Shown here: positions 33,250-44,200 of the stretch, one piece after another
Position numbering within the stretch: position 1 is the stretch's first letter
Layout: each line of letters starts with the position of its first letter
Assembly: GCA_021521415.1 (NCBI GenBank)
Contig: JAIQDT010007311.1
Coordinates: forward strand, 1-64,000
Direction of reading: 5' to 3'
Origin: Bidens hawaiensis
Taxonomy: Eukaryota; Streptophyta; Magnoliopsida; Asterales; Asteraceae
DNA length: 64,000 bases
Notes under the pieces: generated by a model
Seen by the model: the letters and a program-made list of their open reading frames with translations, nothing else
Databases searched by the model: none
Told to the model about the DNA's origin: nothing
Made by a program: the position numbers and the translations under genes

Positions 33250-34980
33250 GCCAATGATGAAGAAAATGTTTGGAGATTGTTCACTGACGGAGCTTCAAAC
33301 AATGAAGGGTCTGGCGCAGGACTTAAACTGGTGGATCCAGAGAATCATGAATATACTTACGCCATCAGGTTGGACTTCAAGAGCACCAACAATGAGGCTG
33401 AGTATGAAGCCCTGCTGGCTGGCCTGCGCATCGCGCAAAAATTCGGAGTTAAAAAGCTAGAGGCCCATGTTGATTCATACTTGGTAGCAGCACAGGTCAA
33501 TGGCCTTTATGATGCCAAGGAGAACACCATGCCTCTATATCTAGAGCAGGCGAAAAAGCTCATCGAGCAATTTGACTGCTTCAGAATCATTCATATTCCG
33601 CGCAGTGAAAACAAATCTGTAGACGCGCTGAATAAGATGGAATCAACCAGTTTTGATCACTTTGGCAAAGATGTCAGGGTAGAAGTAATGAGCAACCCGT
33701 CGGTGGTAGCGAAGTCTGTCCTTGTAACTCATACAACCCCTTCATCATGGATAACTCCAATAATGGAATTCTTGAAGGAGGGAAAGGTACCAGATGATCG
33801 CGCACAGGCGAGGAAGATAAGACACAAGTCGCAGAACTATGAACTCCTTGATGGCACATTATATCGACGCTCTTATCTTGGGCCGCTCATGAAATGCCTA
33901 GATGCTGAGGAAGCAAGTTATGTGATCAGAGAGATACACGAAGGAATCTGTGGAATACATGCTGGCCCGCGCATGGTGGTTGCCAAGGCAATGAGCGCAG
34001 GTTACTATTGGCCAGGCATGTACTTGGACGCTCTAAAAGAGATCCAAAAATGCAAAGCATGTCAGAGCTATGCGCCAAACACCATGCGGCCAAAAAACAA
34101 CTTGATTCCAGTGACCTCTGCATGGCCTTTCCACAAATGGGCAATCGACATTGTGGGTCCCCTTCCGCAAGCGCAAGGGCGAGTAAAATTTTTGGTAGTG
34201 GCAGTAGACTATTTCACAAAATGGGTTGAAGCCAAGCCACTAGCAAAAATCACAGCCGAAGCGATGAAGCAGTTTATATGGAGCCACATCATATGCCGTT
34301 TTGGCTTTCCCATGGAAATTGTGAGCGATAATGGCAAGCAATTCACTGACAAGAAGATATCCAGCTGGCTCAAGGAATTGCGCATCAACCAAATTTTCAC
34401 TTCAGTCTATCACCCTCAGGGGAATGGCCAAGTGGAACGCGCTAACCAAAGCTTGCTGAATGGGCTGAAGAAAAGGTTAGAGGGAGACTCCCATTCTTGG
34501 GTCGAAGAGCTACCTAATGTCCTGTGGGCACACAGGACATTAAGCAAAACCAGCAATGGCGAATCCCCGTTCAGCCTAACCTATGGAACAGAGGCAATGA
34601 TTCCAGCGGAAATTGGTTGCCCATCCCATAGAGTGCTCATGATGAGCAAGATTGATAACGAGCGCGAAAGAAGGTTGGATCTCAACTTACTTGAAGGGCG
34701 CAGAGAGGCGGCTATCATCAGTGAAGCCAAATACAAGAAAAAACTGGAAAAATATTACAACCAGCGCGTGAAAGAATGCCACTTCAAGAAAAATGATTTT
34801 GTCCTTCGAAACAATGAAGCTAGCCGTGCGATACCCCCGGGAAAAATGTCCCCCAATTGGGAGGGACCTTATCAAGTCTTGGAAGAATTGGGAAAAGGCG
34901 CATACGCCTTAAAAGATTTGAATGGAAAGAAGATCCCGCGCGCATGGAACGCATCACAGCTTAGAAAATGTTTCATGTAA
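33250..34980 (+). CDS. pol: Tat-element pol part 2: second RNase H and integrase
   Basis: About 576 codons after the in-frame TGA. An archaeal-type RNase H occupies the N terminus, with catalytic aspartate in LFTDGAS, glutamate in NNEAEYEALLAGL, aspartate in HVDSYLVA and a final aspartate in SVDAL. Integrase follows: the HHCC zinc finger (IHEGICGIHAG...CKACQSY), then the DDE core with WAIDIVGPLP, EIVSDNGKQF and GNGQVERANQSLL, all three acidic residues kept, then a C-terminal GPY-like segment (NWEGPYQVLEELGKGAYAL). It ends RKCFM at 34980. No chromodomain, as expected for Tat. The only visible defect is the upstream stop. Confidence 0.92.
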   Translation, partial: ANDEENVWRLFTDGASNNEGSGAGLKLVDPENHEYTYAIRLDFKSTNNEAEYEALLAGLRIAQKFGVKKLEAHVDSYLVAAQVNGLYDAKENTMPLYLEQAKKLIEQFDCFRIIHIPRSENKSVDALNKMESTSFDHFGKDVRVEVMSNPSVVAKSVLVTHTTPSSWITPIMEFLKEGKVPDDRAQARKIRHKSQNYELLDGTLYRRSYLGPLMKCLDAEEASYVIREIHEGICGIHAGPRMVVAKAMSAGYYWPGMYLDALKEIQKCKACQSYAPNTMRPKNNLIPVTSAWPFHKWAIDIVGPLPQAQGRVKFLVVAVDYFTKWVEAKPLAKITAEAMKQFIWSHIICRFGFPMEIVSDNGKQFTDKKISSWLKELRINQIFTSVYHPQGNGQVERANQSLLNGLKKRLEGDSHSWVEELPNVLWAHRTLSKTSNGESPFSLTYGTEAMIPAEIGCPSHRVLMMSKIDNERERRLDLNLLEGRREAAIISEAKYKKKLEKYYNQRVKECHFKKNDFVLRNNEASRAIPPGKMSPNWEGPYQVLEELGKGAYALKDLNGKKIPRAWNASQLRKCFM

Positions 34981-35765
34981 AAAATGTCAAGTTTGTAATC
35001 AAGGCTTTTTAAGCCATTATGAATAATGATACGCGCTATCTTCTCTTAATGTGGATTCTATTACCTTTTGCATACATGTTTCACACTTCCCTTTATTAAT
35101 TTTGAGCAATATGACAACATTGTATTGACATCAAAACAAAATAAAACGAAGTAAAACATACATGCGCAAACACGTTAACGAGTCTTAACTCTAAAACGTC
35201 AGGGCCTTAGCCCAAAATTATGAGCCTTAGCTCAGGGCCTTAGCCCAATAATGTGAGCCTTAGCTCAAATCACTCACAACATCCATCCTACATGCTGCGC
35301 AGCCTGACCATAAAAATACCTAAACACAACTAAGGCAAAGCAAATGCCAAAACATAGTTGTTAAGGTCTCAGGTCGAGGTCGCGCATAAAATTGTAATGG
35401 ATATCTGAGTAACACATTGACACGTAAAGGCTAACAAAACTCATAATTCCATAATGCACGATAACGTCGCGCAAAAGAGGAATAATGGAAACGCCAAGAC
35501 ACGTGTCAACATAATCAAGATATGGCAAAATCACTTACAATATGACAAGGATCAAGTATAATAATTTCCTTACAACCTTGTTCTTATTTCAACGTGCAAG
35601 CATATCTTATATTCAACAAGCAAGCATTCAATATAAAGAGATGAATGGGGAATGCGCAAGATGCGAAGAAGGGAAAAACAACATTTCATTCCAAAGCATT
35701 GAAATTTACAAGTTTACAAGATGAGATACAAACTACAAATAAAAATAAAAAACATGAAGGGCTTC
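34981..35765. other. Convergent region between pol and the antisense gene
   Basis: No open frame of note. Holds short repeats of GAGCCTTAGCTCA and GGGCCTTAGCCCA (about 35200-35265). The 3' untranslated regions of the two convergent transcripts would lie here. Confidence 0.6.
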
Positions 35766-38700
35766 TCAAGTCTCCACGTTGACATCAGCCTCTTCATCAT
35801 CCTCATCACCGCCCTCAGCATCTGGCGCAGCCTGCTCCTCGTCATCTCCAAACTGACCATAGTCAAGTTGTTCATCTTGAATGGAGTCTTCTATCACAGT
35901 AGTGTCAGGAGCGGATCCTTTGGCCACGCCAGAACCGCTTGCAGGAGCAGTATTCCCCGCGCCATCATCGCCGCCACCAGCCCCTTCGCACTCGTCAAGT
36001 AATTTCTTTAGCGCGCCGAGGTCGGGCTGGTCAGCAAGCGAGGATATCTGCAAATCATAAGCAAAAATATGAGTACAAAAATACTTGGAAAATAAATCAA
36101 AGTAATCTCATTAAAGTTAAAGTACCTGCCCAAGGATGGGAATGTGAGTATTCAAATACTTCTCCCCCATCGCGGCCATGTCCGCGCAGGCAACGTCGCT
36201 CTGATAAGGGTATTCGGATGGGTTCTTCTTCAGCATCCCATATTCATAGCCATCCTTAAACCCTTCAGCTCGACCCACCAAGCGCGCGGCAGCGTTGCAA
36301 TCCATCACAAGGGCCTGGAACTCGTCTGAGTATTTCATCGCATAAGCGCAACGAGTCATGCCCTGTGAGACTAGCCATTGGCGATCCTGCGCGAGAGAAG
36401 AAACAGTCGTCTGGAGGGCAGGAATCTGAGAGTTTAACAACTCAACAGTTTCCTTAGTCTGTTTTAGCTCCTCTTTGTCGGACGCTGCTGCCGCCAAGGC
36501 TTCTTCCTTTTCCGCCCGCGCAGAATCAAGTGCTTCCTGGCTAGACGCTGCCATCGCCAAGGCTTCATCCTTCTCGGCCTGCGCGGCCGCCAGCTCCTTC
36601 TTCAGACGCGCAACCTCACTCTCCAGTGATGATTTTTCAGTTATAGACTGGACAAGAGCTTGGTCACGCGCCTCCGCCTCCAGCTCCAAGTCGCGCGCTC
36701 TGCGCGCGTACTTGGCCGCGTCCGCCTCCGCCGCCTGTAGCTTCTCCCGCGCTGCCTGAAGCTCATGCCCGCGCTTCACGAAGGCGCTGTTGGCACTTGC
36801 TCTGTTCTCACTGAGCTCTGCTTGGAGCTTCTCAGCTCTCTCTCGAGCATCAGAAAGATGCCAAGCAGACACCTTAGCCTCTTGCTTGGCTTCCGCAAGA
36901 GCATCACGTACCTTTACGTAATCATAGCGAAGCTCTTGGGAGGCAGCAAAGAAGGCCGACCCAGCAAACAGATGATCGTTGAGCAAGTCGTCGCGAGCGC
37001 GGTCCTCCTGGAACCTCCTTTCAGATGGAGGCACAGCATGAGCCCAGAATTCCGCACACACACCCATGGACTGAAATGTGCTTTCTTCAGTAATATTCCA
37101 TCTCGGGCGGTAAATGTGATCGGCTTCCTGCAAAAACAAACTAATTATCTAAGTCATCAAAACATTAAGATGGAAGTCCGCGCAGAGGAGCAAAAAAGAA
37201 CCTATACCTGCGGGGATGAAGCAGAAAAGTCAGCGCCAGCCCCACGAGAAGGCTCCGCCGCGAAGCCTCGTGGCGCTGCAGGACTGGCGCGACCGCGGTC
37301 GGAGTCTTCAACTTCAAACTCCTCATCCTCCTCGGAAACAGGCCTTTTCTCCTGCGACCTAGAGCCAAAATCGGTCTCGCGAGGAGGGCTGTGCGCAGGA
37401 GGAGGTGAGGGAGGTCTCGACGCCGCCAGGTCGGCGCGCAAAACGGCCTCCTGCTCCTTAGTAATCCCAATGAGGGGAGATTCAGCACTAGCAGGAGCAG
37501 GAGCAGAACCAGCGGCGCTGGCACCGGCGCCAGGAGTGCCGCCAGCAGCTTGTACGCCAGCAACGACCTCTATGAAAAATCAACAAAAAGAAATGGTTCA
37601 TGACTTGATCTAAAAGAAATAAGTCAGAAAATAAAAGGGCAATACATACCTTGGCGCAACTCCGTTCGCGAGGCAAACATCGCCATGAAGTCCATTCTCC
37701 CCTTTTTTGAGGGTAAAACAGGGGACTTCGAAGCGACCTCCGGCGCAGGCTCGGCACCTTGTTGCGCTTGAGGTTGATCCACCAAGGTCGCCGGCTCTAC
37801 ACACATTTGAGTGAGCAAAGATTCGTTAGTAATTCTATCAAAATCGCGCTCATAGAACCATAAAAGATAGGCAAAGGATAAGCAAAGTATACCTGTCGAA
37901 GGCGCAACACCGCTTCCCTTTTCCGCCGCGTGAAGGGAGGAGGTAGCGCCACCATACCTCAAGTGGACAGGAGGTCTGCCCACTTTTTGAGGCAGGGAAG
38001 ACAAGGAAAACTTGGTGGTAAACACCTGGGTTTTCTCAGATCCCTTCGCCTGAGTAGGAGGATCCTGAACAACAGGGGCATCATCTTTCTTCTGTTTCTT
38101 ACTGGCCCCTGCGCCAGTTTTCCCCTTAGCTTTACGCTTTAGTTGGGGCGCCTCCTCTTCCTCCTCCTCTTCCGCGAGCTCCAGCTCGTAGTTTTCGAGC
38201 GCATCTACAATACGTGCAACGGAAATGTTAGCCAAATTTGGTATTATAAAGGCATAAACAAAAGTACAAAGGCTTACCAGGCGCATCGCTGTCAAAAATA
38301 AATCCCAGATCAACAGGGATGAACATGTCATCAAAGCGATCGGGGAAACCAACCTCACCAGCGCCGAGCGCGACGGAGCCACCCTCCATATGCTCATCAT
38401 AGGCGGCGTGGATATACTCCTTGGTGACTGCACAAAACAAGTGAAATGATATCAGCAAAACGAATTATATTCGCGCAGAAGTAAAGCAATGAGATTAACT
38501 TACACAAGCCGTCAACTTGGATAACGGGTTCAGTCGCGCTGTCCGCCCACCTCCTGCTCATACCAACCCCCACCAGTGCCTCCTCACAAATGTTCTTGGC
38601 GGGGGATGGTTCAGCGGTCAACTTATTTACCCAGGCGCCAGTTGGGTTCTTGAGGACACCCACATCCGCAGGCGCAGAAGAGATCGCGCGCATGGTCATA

Positions 38701-39314
38701 CGGATGGGGATCACACCAGCCCTTATATAAAAAAATTTCTCAGACCAGTCATGAAGGCTCTTGAATGAAACAGTGCAGCACTTCACCTTCTGACTGCGAG
38801 GAATGAAGGAGAACCAAGAATCTTGGATCTTGGGCTTATAAAAAAACTGAAAGTGCCGAGGGGTGGGCTCCTCGCGCTGAGATTTGCACATGAACTCAAA
38901 ATGAGTCATGCGCACGAGTCCAAATGGATGGACTTGGGATATATGAATCCCATAAAACCTAAGCACCGCACCTACAAACCTTGTCATCGGGAGACGAAGG
39001 TTGCAGTGGGTGAAAAAATGGCAGTACAGGGATATATAACCGGTAGGCGGGTCCGCCGCCATTTGCCCGGACGCAGGCAGGATGCAGCCATACTCAGGGA
39101 GAAAACCCTGAGAGGCGATAAGGCTGTTGAAATCGGCCTGCCTCAGTTTGCAGGGGATCTCATCCCACTTCTTCACCGCCTTAGTCCTCCCGACCTCCTC
39201 CGATGAGGCCTCAGCAGCCTTCTTCCCCTTGCCGGTCTTCTTCAAAGTTGACATTACTAGCGATTTAACACGGCGATTGTTGGGGGAGATTGTGTTGTCT
39301 GAACTATCAGACAT
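35766..39314 (-). CDS. Antisense seven-exon gene of the Tat element
   Basis: Minus strand. Exons: 39314-38504, 38427-38278, 38204-37893, 37796-37650, 37569-37208, 37127-36126, 36047-35766. All six introns (76, 73, 96, 80, 80, 78 nt) start GT and end AG, and joining the exons keeps one frame of 1021 residues plus stop. Exon 1 (residues 1-270) resembles the plant 'putative gypsy-type transposon' (transposase_28-like) domain: GFLPEYGCILPASGQ, PPTGYISLYCHFF, LRLPMTRFVGAVLRFYGI. Residues ~320-370 hold an acidic run and a lysine-rich stretch that could be a nuclear localisation signal. Exon 6 is a long alanine/glutamate-rich coiled coil, and the C terminus is acidic. Extra antisense frames at this place are known from Tat elements; their role is unknown. 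Because the genomic RNA is sense, these introns are not spliced during transposition. Splice sites are predicted by eye. Confidence 0.85.
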
Positions 39315-39453
39315 ACAACTGTAAGAACGAACGGAGGATGCCTCTAAAAGAACAGAGACCTAGAAGCAGAAGACGGTAATCGGAATAGAATGAAAGAAAG
39401 AAAAAGCTCTGAATAAACAAGAAGATGAAGGATAAAAAACTCAAAGGGGCTGG

Positions 39454-39461
39454 CTTTTATA
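39454..39461 (-). promoter_or_regulatory. TATA box of the antisense gene
   Basis: TATAAAAG on the minus strand, 140 bases upstream of the antisense ATG. A CT-rich leader lies between. A short open frame in this stretch (39344-39733) reads across the promoter and is not called. Confidence 0.75.
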
Positions 39462-39500
39462 GGCCCAGGAGAGAGAAATTTTGGTACTGATCGGACTCCA

Positions 39501-39706
39501 CGCGCCACCACTCGCAGGTGTAAGCCAACGCGAGCGCGACACGTGTCCATGACACAATGTGAGGGGACACGAAAAGAAACGATACAGCTGCCACCAGAGT
39601 TCACGCGCCACCACTCGCAGGTACGGACCAACGCGAGCGCGACACGTGTTCCTGACACTATGTGAGGGGACATGAAAGGCAACTGTAGCACCTCGAGCAC
39701 ACGAAA
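39501..39706 (-). repeat. Duplicated 103-bp promoter repeat with G-box
   Basis: CGCGCCACCACTCGCAGGT starts at 39501 and again at 39604, followed by collinear sequence including ACGCGAGCGCGACACGTGT. Each copy has CACGTG, the plant G-box core. The pair lies directly upstream of the antisense TATA box, the place of an upstream activating repeat. Confidence 0.85.
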
Positions 39707-39874
39707 GGTCTGACACGTCTCCATCACGTACATAGACGATTCATTTCAACCAAAAGGATGGGATTTCGAGCAACGACGAGTAATAAGAAGAAAAAGACAA
39801 AACCCTATTAAAAGAGCAAACTATTAAGTCTAATATCTATCTTACCTCGCTCGCGCGAGACAAGACACACATTA

Positions 39875-39886
39875 GACTGGGGGGCT
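39875..39886 (+). promoter_or_regulatory. Polypurine tract of the Tat element
   Basis: ACTGGGGGGCT next to the 3' LTR start. Confidence 0.75.
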
Positions 39887-40880
39887 TGAAGAGGTATGTA
39901 CCCGCCTCAACACCGAGCGAGGCGGGTCAACCCACAAGATATAGACAAGAGTCTTGAAATCAAGATATTATGAAGGCACAAAGCCAAAACCTATGCGCAT
40001 GGCGCATATAACATATGCTCACGCATATCACATATGCTCATGCATCACATGCTCAGGCATCACATATGCTCACGCATATCACATATGCTCATGCATCATA
40101 TGCTCAGGCATCACATATGCTCACGCATCACATATGCTCACGCATATCACATCTGCACGTGGCGCATCCGCGCGTGGCGCATATCACATGCTTGTGCATA
40201 TCACATCTGCGCATGAAACATCTGCGCGTGAGAATAAAGAGAAGACCTCGCGCATCCTCAGGATAGGCGCGTATCACATATGCACATAATCAACCTCGTC
40301 CTTATCCAAATCAGGATTAGGGCAACCTTGATTATGCACGTCAGACAACCTTCCAGAAGGTATCTTTTCAAGGAATAAGAATATGCTGATGTTGACAGCT
40401 GCCAATGAAAGGTGGACAACTCAGCAAAACCCATGTGCTACCACGCGATTATAACCAATGAAAAAGCACCAGGTGTCCCCAAGGACACGTGGCGCAAATC
40501 AATTGGAGGAGGCCAACGAGGCTGAGCCCAATCAGTGGAAACCCTAGCACTATAAATACCACATCAACTCCACAAGGAAGACACACAGTTACATCCAATT
40601 ACAGACAATCACATCTAACTACACAGTATTCAGCTATATTAAAGCAATACTCTCCAAATTTCCTTACTCTCATATTATTATCTTCTCCTACAAACACTTA
40701 TTCTCACACCGGAGGGTTACCCCAAAGAGGACCCCTCTGTCCCTTTCTGAGGGGTAAGTTTACGGTGCTGTTTATTTTGTAGGTGGAAGAACCCAGATTC
40801 CAGAGATCCATCGGTGGAAGAGCATAATCACACCCGAGGAAAGTAGATCGTCTACCAGTGAGTCGATCCACGTTTCTTCA
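39887..40880 (+). repeat. 3' LTR of the Tat element
   Basis: 994 bp; eight minisatellite units against seven in the 5' LTR accounts for the 17-bp length difference. TATA at 40551. Confidence 0.95.
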
Positions 40881-40885
40881 ATAAC

Positions 40886-41223
40886 CATTATCTTCGTTGA
40901 ATTGTTGTGGTTGTCACACTGTCCAAACAACATGCATCAATTATAGTATATGTATTTATAATACACACTATTAACACCCAAATTATATAACTTCAATTTA
41001 ATTATCACTGAATTTAATCAAACAGTATCATTAAATCATACACTTTAATTTAGAAAGATATATAAACTCTACTCGCGTATTCACTCGTTGGTTTCAAGTT
41101 TAATAAAACACTTAGTATTAGCTCGTTGTCTCATAAATCCTTTAAAATCTAAATATGAGCCACTTAAAAGTATTCTTTAATAAAAACTAGCTCAAAAGTA
41201 ATAAAAGTGTAGGAAACATTTAT

Positions 41224-41262
<39 letters not shown>
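40886..41262. other. Unassigned composite interior
   Basis: AT-rich with no coding signal; ends in a (TA)n tract (41229-41261) at which the copia element is truncated. Confidence 0.4.
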
Positions 41263-41265
<3 letters not shown>

Positions 41266-44200
41266 CCACATCAAAGCTTGTCCTAGGTGATACTTCTCGT
41301 GAACTGTGGCTTGCCCTGGAATGTGCTTATGCAACACACACTTCCTCACGAGAATACACTCTCAAAACACAGTTGCTCAAGCTCGAGATGAAACCCGAAG
41401 AAACGCCTGTTGATTATCTTACACGAGTACAAGAGTATTCAGATGCTTTAGCAAACATCGGTGAGCCCATGAAAGAAAAGGATGTCGTTATGCTGGCTAT
41501 TCGGGACTTCGGGAAGAATACAATTCCCTGAAGCCCACTCTGGTTGGAAGACAACCTGCTGTCACTCTTTTGGAACTTCCTGGCCTACTTTCTGATCATG
41601 AGTTCATGACAAAAAAAGCTGATCCCACCATGCCGGCTGCCCAAGCCTTCACGGCTACAAACAGCCGTGATTCCACCAGTCTACAGCTTCCAACCGAAAG
41701 AGTTAATTCTCTTCAGCAATTGCTGACATAATTAGGCCTTACTATGCAGCCCACACATCAGCCAAACCAAACCTTTTACACCACTCGTGGCACACCCAAC
41801 CATGGTTCCTACAATCGACGTGGTCGTGGACGCTACAACAGTAGTAATCAAAACAACCGACAAAATGGCTCCACTACAAGTATTAATTCTAGATTTGCTT
41901 GGGCATCTAATCAGAATACGGTCTACGGTTCTTGCAACAGGTATGGCATTGCACACATTCCTTCTAATGCCCCAACCGTGACCCATCAACAATTCGTCCA
42001 CAAAGACAGGCTCCACAAGCAAACCTAGCCCATCATCGCTCATAAGCAGCATCATCATGGCTGCCGGACACTGGTGCAAGTAGTCATGTAGCTCCTGACC
42101 TCAATGGCTTGATGAATCTTAGTCGTATTATGGTAAGGATACACTAATGGTTGGTAATGGCAAAAGTTTACCCATCTTTCACATTGCTTCCACCACATTT
42201 CATTCACCAAATAAAACCCTCTCTATTAACAAAATTCTTCATGTTCCACAAATTAAACGAAATCTCCTTTCTGTACAACGTTTTTGTCAAGACAATAATG
42301 TATTCTTTGAGTTTCACTCTACCTTTTTTTGTGTGAAGGATACGGTTACCCGCACTATCCTCCTCATGGGTCCAAGTAACGATGGTCTCTACTCCTTCCA
42401 TCTACCAAAGTTTAATCCTGTTTCCAAAGTTGCTTTTTCCACAGTTCGAGCATCTCCCACAACTTGGCATCAAAGACTTGGGCATCCTCATTCGCAGCTG
42501 TTAAAGTCTATGATTTCAAAAAATAAACTTCCTGTTACAATTAATTCGGTTTTTCCTTCTTGTAATTCTTGTCCTATGGGAAAATCTTCAAAAATGCATT
42601 TGTATGCTTCAAACCATAAAAGTGCACGTTTCTTGGATTTAGTATTCTGTGATGTTTGGGGTCCAGCCCCCGTTACTTCCTTTTATGGCCAATGTTATTT
42701 TTTACTTTGTGTTAATCATTATACTAGATACATGTGGTTATTTCCTATAAAACAAAAATCTGATGTATTTAGCACATTTAAACAATTTCATAAAATGGTT
42801 GAAAGACAATTTCAAACACAACTCAAATCTGTTCAAACAAATGGGGGTGGAGAATTTCAAAACTTATCCTCTTTTTTCACAAACCTTGGAATTATGCATC
42901 GCCATTCTTGTCCTCATACAAGCGAACAAAATGGTTTCGTTGAGAGATGAAACCGCCATGTGGTCGAGACCGGTCTCACTCTCTTGGCACAATCCAGCAT
43001 TCCAAAGCGTTTCTAGAGCTTTGCCTTTGAAACCGCAACATACTTGATAAACCGCATGCCCTCTCGCACTTCTTCAAATATATTTCCTTTTGAGCATCTT
43101 TTTAATCGTAAACCTGATCTATCATTCCTATGTATTTTTGGGTGCCAATACTTCCCTCACCTTCACCCGTATAATCCACACAAAATGGATTTCAGCTCAC
43201 TACCTTGCATCTTTTTATGGTATAGCTCCTCTCATTACGTGTACCAATGTCTCGATCCCATCACCAACTGCATTTATGTTGCCCGACATCTACGGTTTAA
43301 TGAGGCATTTTTTTCTCTCTCCAACCATCATTACCTACAACTCCCACACCCTCTCCTGATCCATACTTCTCATCCTATCCATCTCCTGGTCCACATCACT
43401 ATCCCTCTAGCCTAATTGACCAGCCATCCGGCCCAAATAACCAATCATCCAGCTCACTTGATTCCCATCATACCGACAATTCATCACCCAACTCTTCTAT
43501 AACCCAAGATACAAACGGACTCACCAACAAACATCTCCACATCCTTCTTCGGCCCATAATACAGATGTACCAGTTACAAACACCATCCCAACCTCGACTT
43601 CATCAACTACCCATACCCAACCACCTCTCCAACATACATACAGCCGTCGACAAAGCACCACTGCCCAGCCTTTTCCAACTTCCACCACAACAGAAAGTTA
43701 ACCCCGTACCCGACCAATAAATCTTAAACAAAAATCCTAAGCAAAGAACGCCCTAAAATGCCTCTGCTTTTCACACCTTCACAGACTCTTCCTCAGCCGA
43801 ACCCTCCACCTTTTCTATTGCCAACAAACTTCCTCAATAGCGCAATGCCACGACAGAGGTGGTTAAAGCCTTAATGAGAAACGGCACATGGACTTTAGTA
43901 ACACCTGTTCCTAATGCTAATGTTGTTGATTGTAAATGGGTGTACAAGTTGAAACGTGATGAAAAAAGAAACATAAAATGCTACAAATCTCGTTTGGTAG
44001 CAAAAGGGTTCAATCAACAGCTGGGAATTGATTATCATGAGACATTTAGCCCCGTGGTAAAATCCACTACTATCCGTGTGGTTATCACTTGCTGTCACAA
44101 GGCAATGGCCTCTTCATCAACTTGATGTGCAAAATTTTCTTACACGATGATCTCAAGGAAACCGTCTATTTACGACAACCACCGGGTTTCACTGATTCAC

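Larger units (their letters stand above)
28471..40880 (+). mobile_element. Young Ty3/gypsy Tat-lineage (Retand-like) element, 12.4 kb
   Basis: LTRs 28471-29447 (977 bp) and 39887-40880 (994 bp) begin TGAAGAGG and end TTTCTTCA, with ATAAC on both sides (28466-28470, 40881-40885). The LTRs differ by three C/T transitions and one 17-bp repeat unit, so insertion is recent. It encodes gag, protease, RT, a degenerate RNase H followed by a second, archaeal-type RNase H, and integrase in one frame; the double RNase H is the hallmark of Tat elements. Between pol and the 3' LTR an antisense spliced gene is read (35766-39314). The GCGC-rich codon use of its genes stands out from the AT-rich surroundings. 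Two in-frame stops split gag-pol. Confidence 0.95.

Noticed and set aside
36475..37613. Plus-strand open frames of 94 and 282 codons opposite the antisense gene
   Set aside because: They are shadows of the GC-rich minus-strand exons 5-6 and cross its introns; no domain is recognisable.
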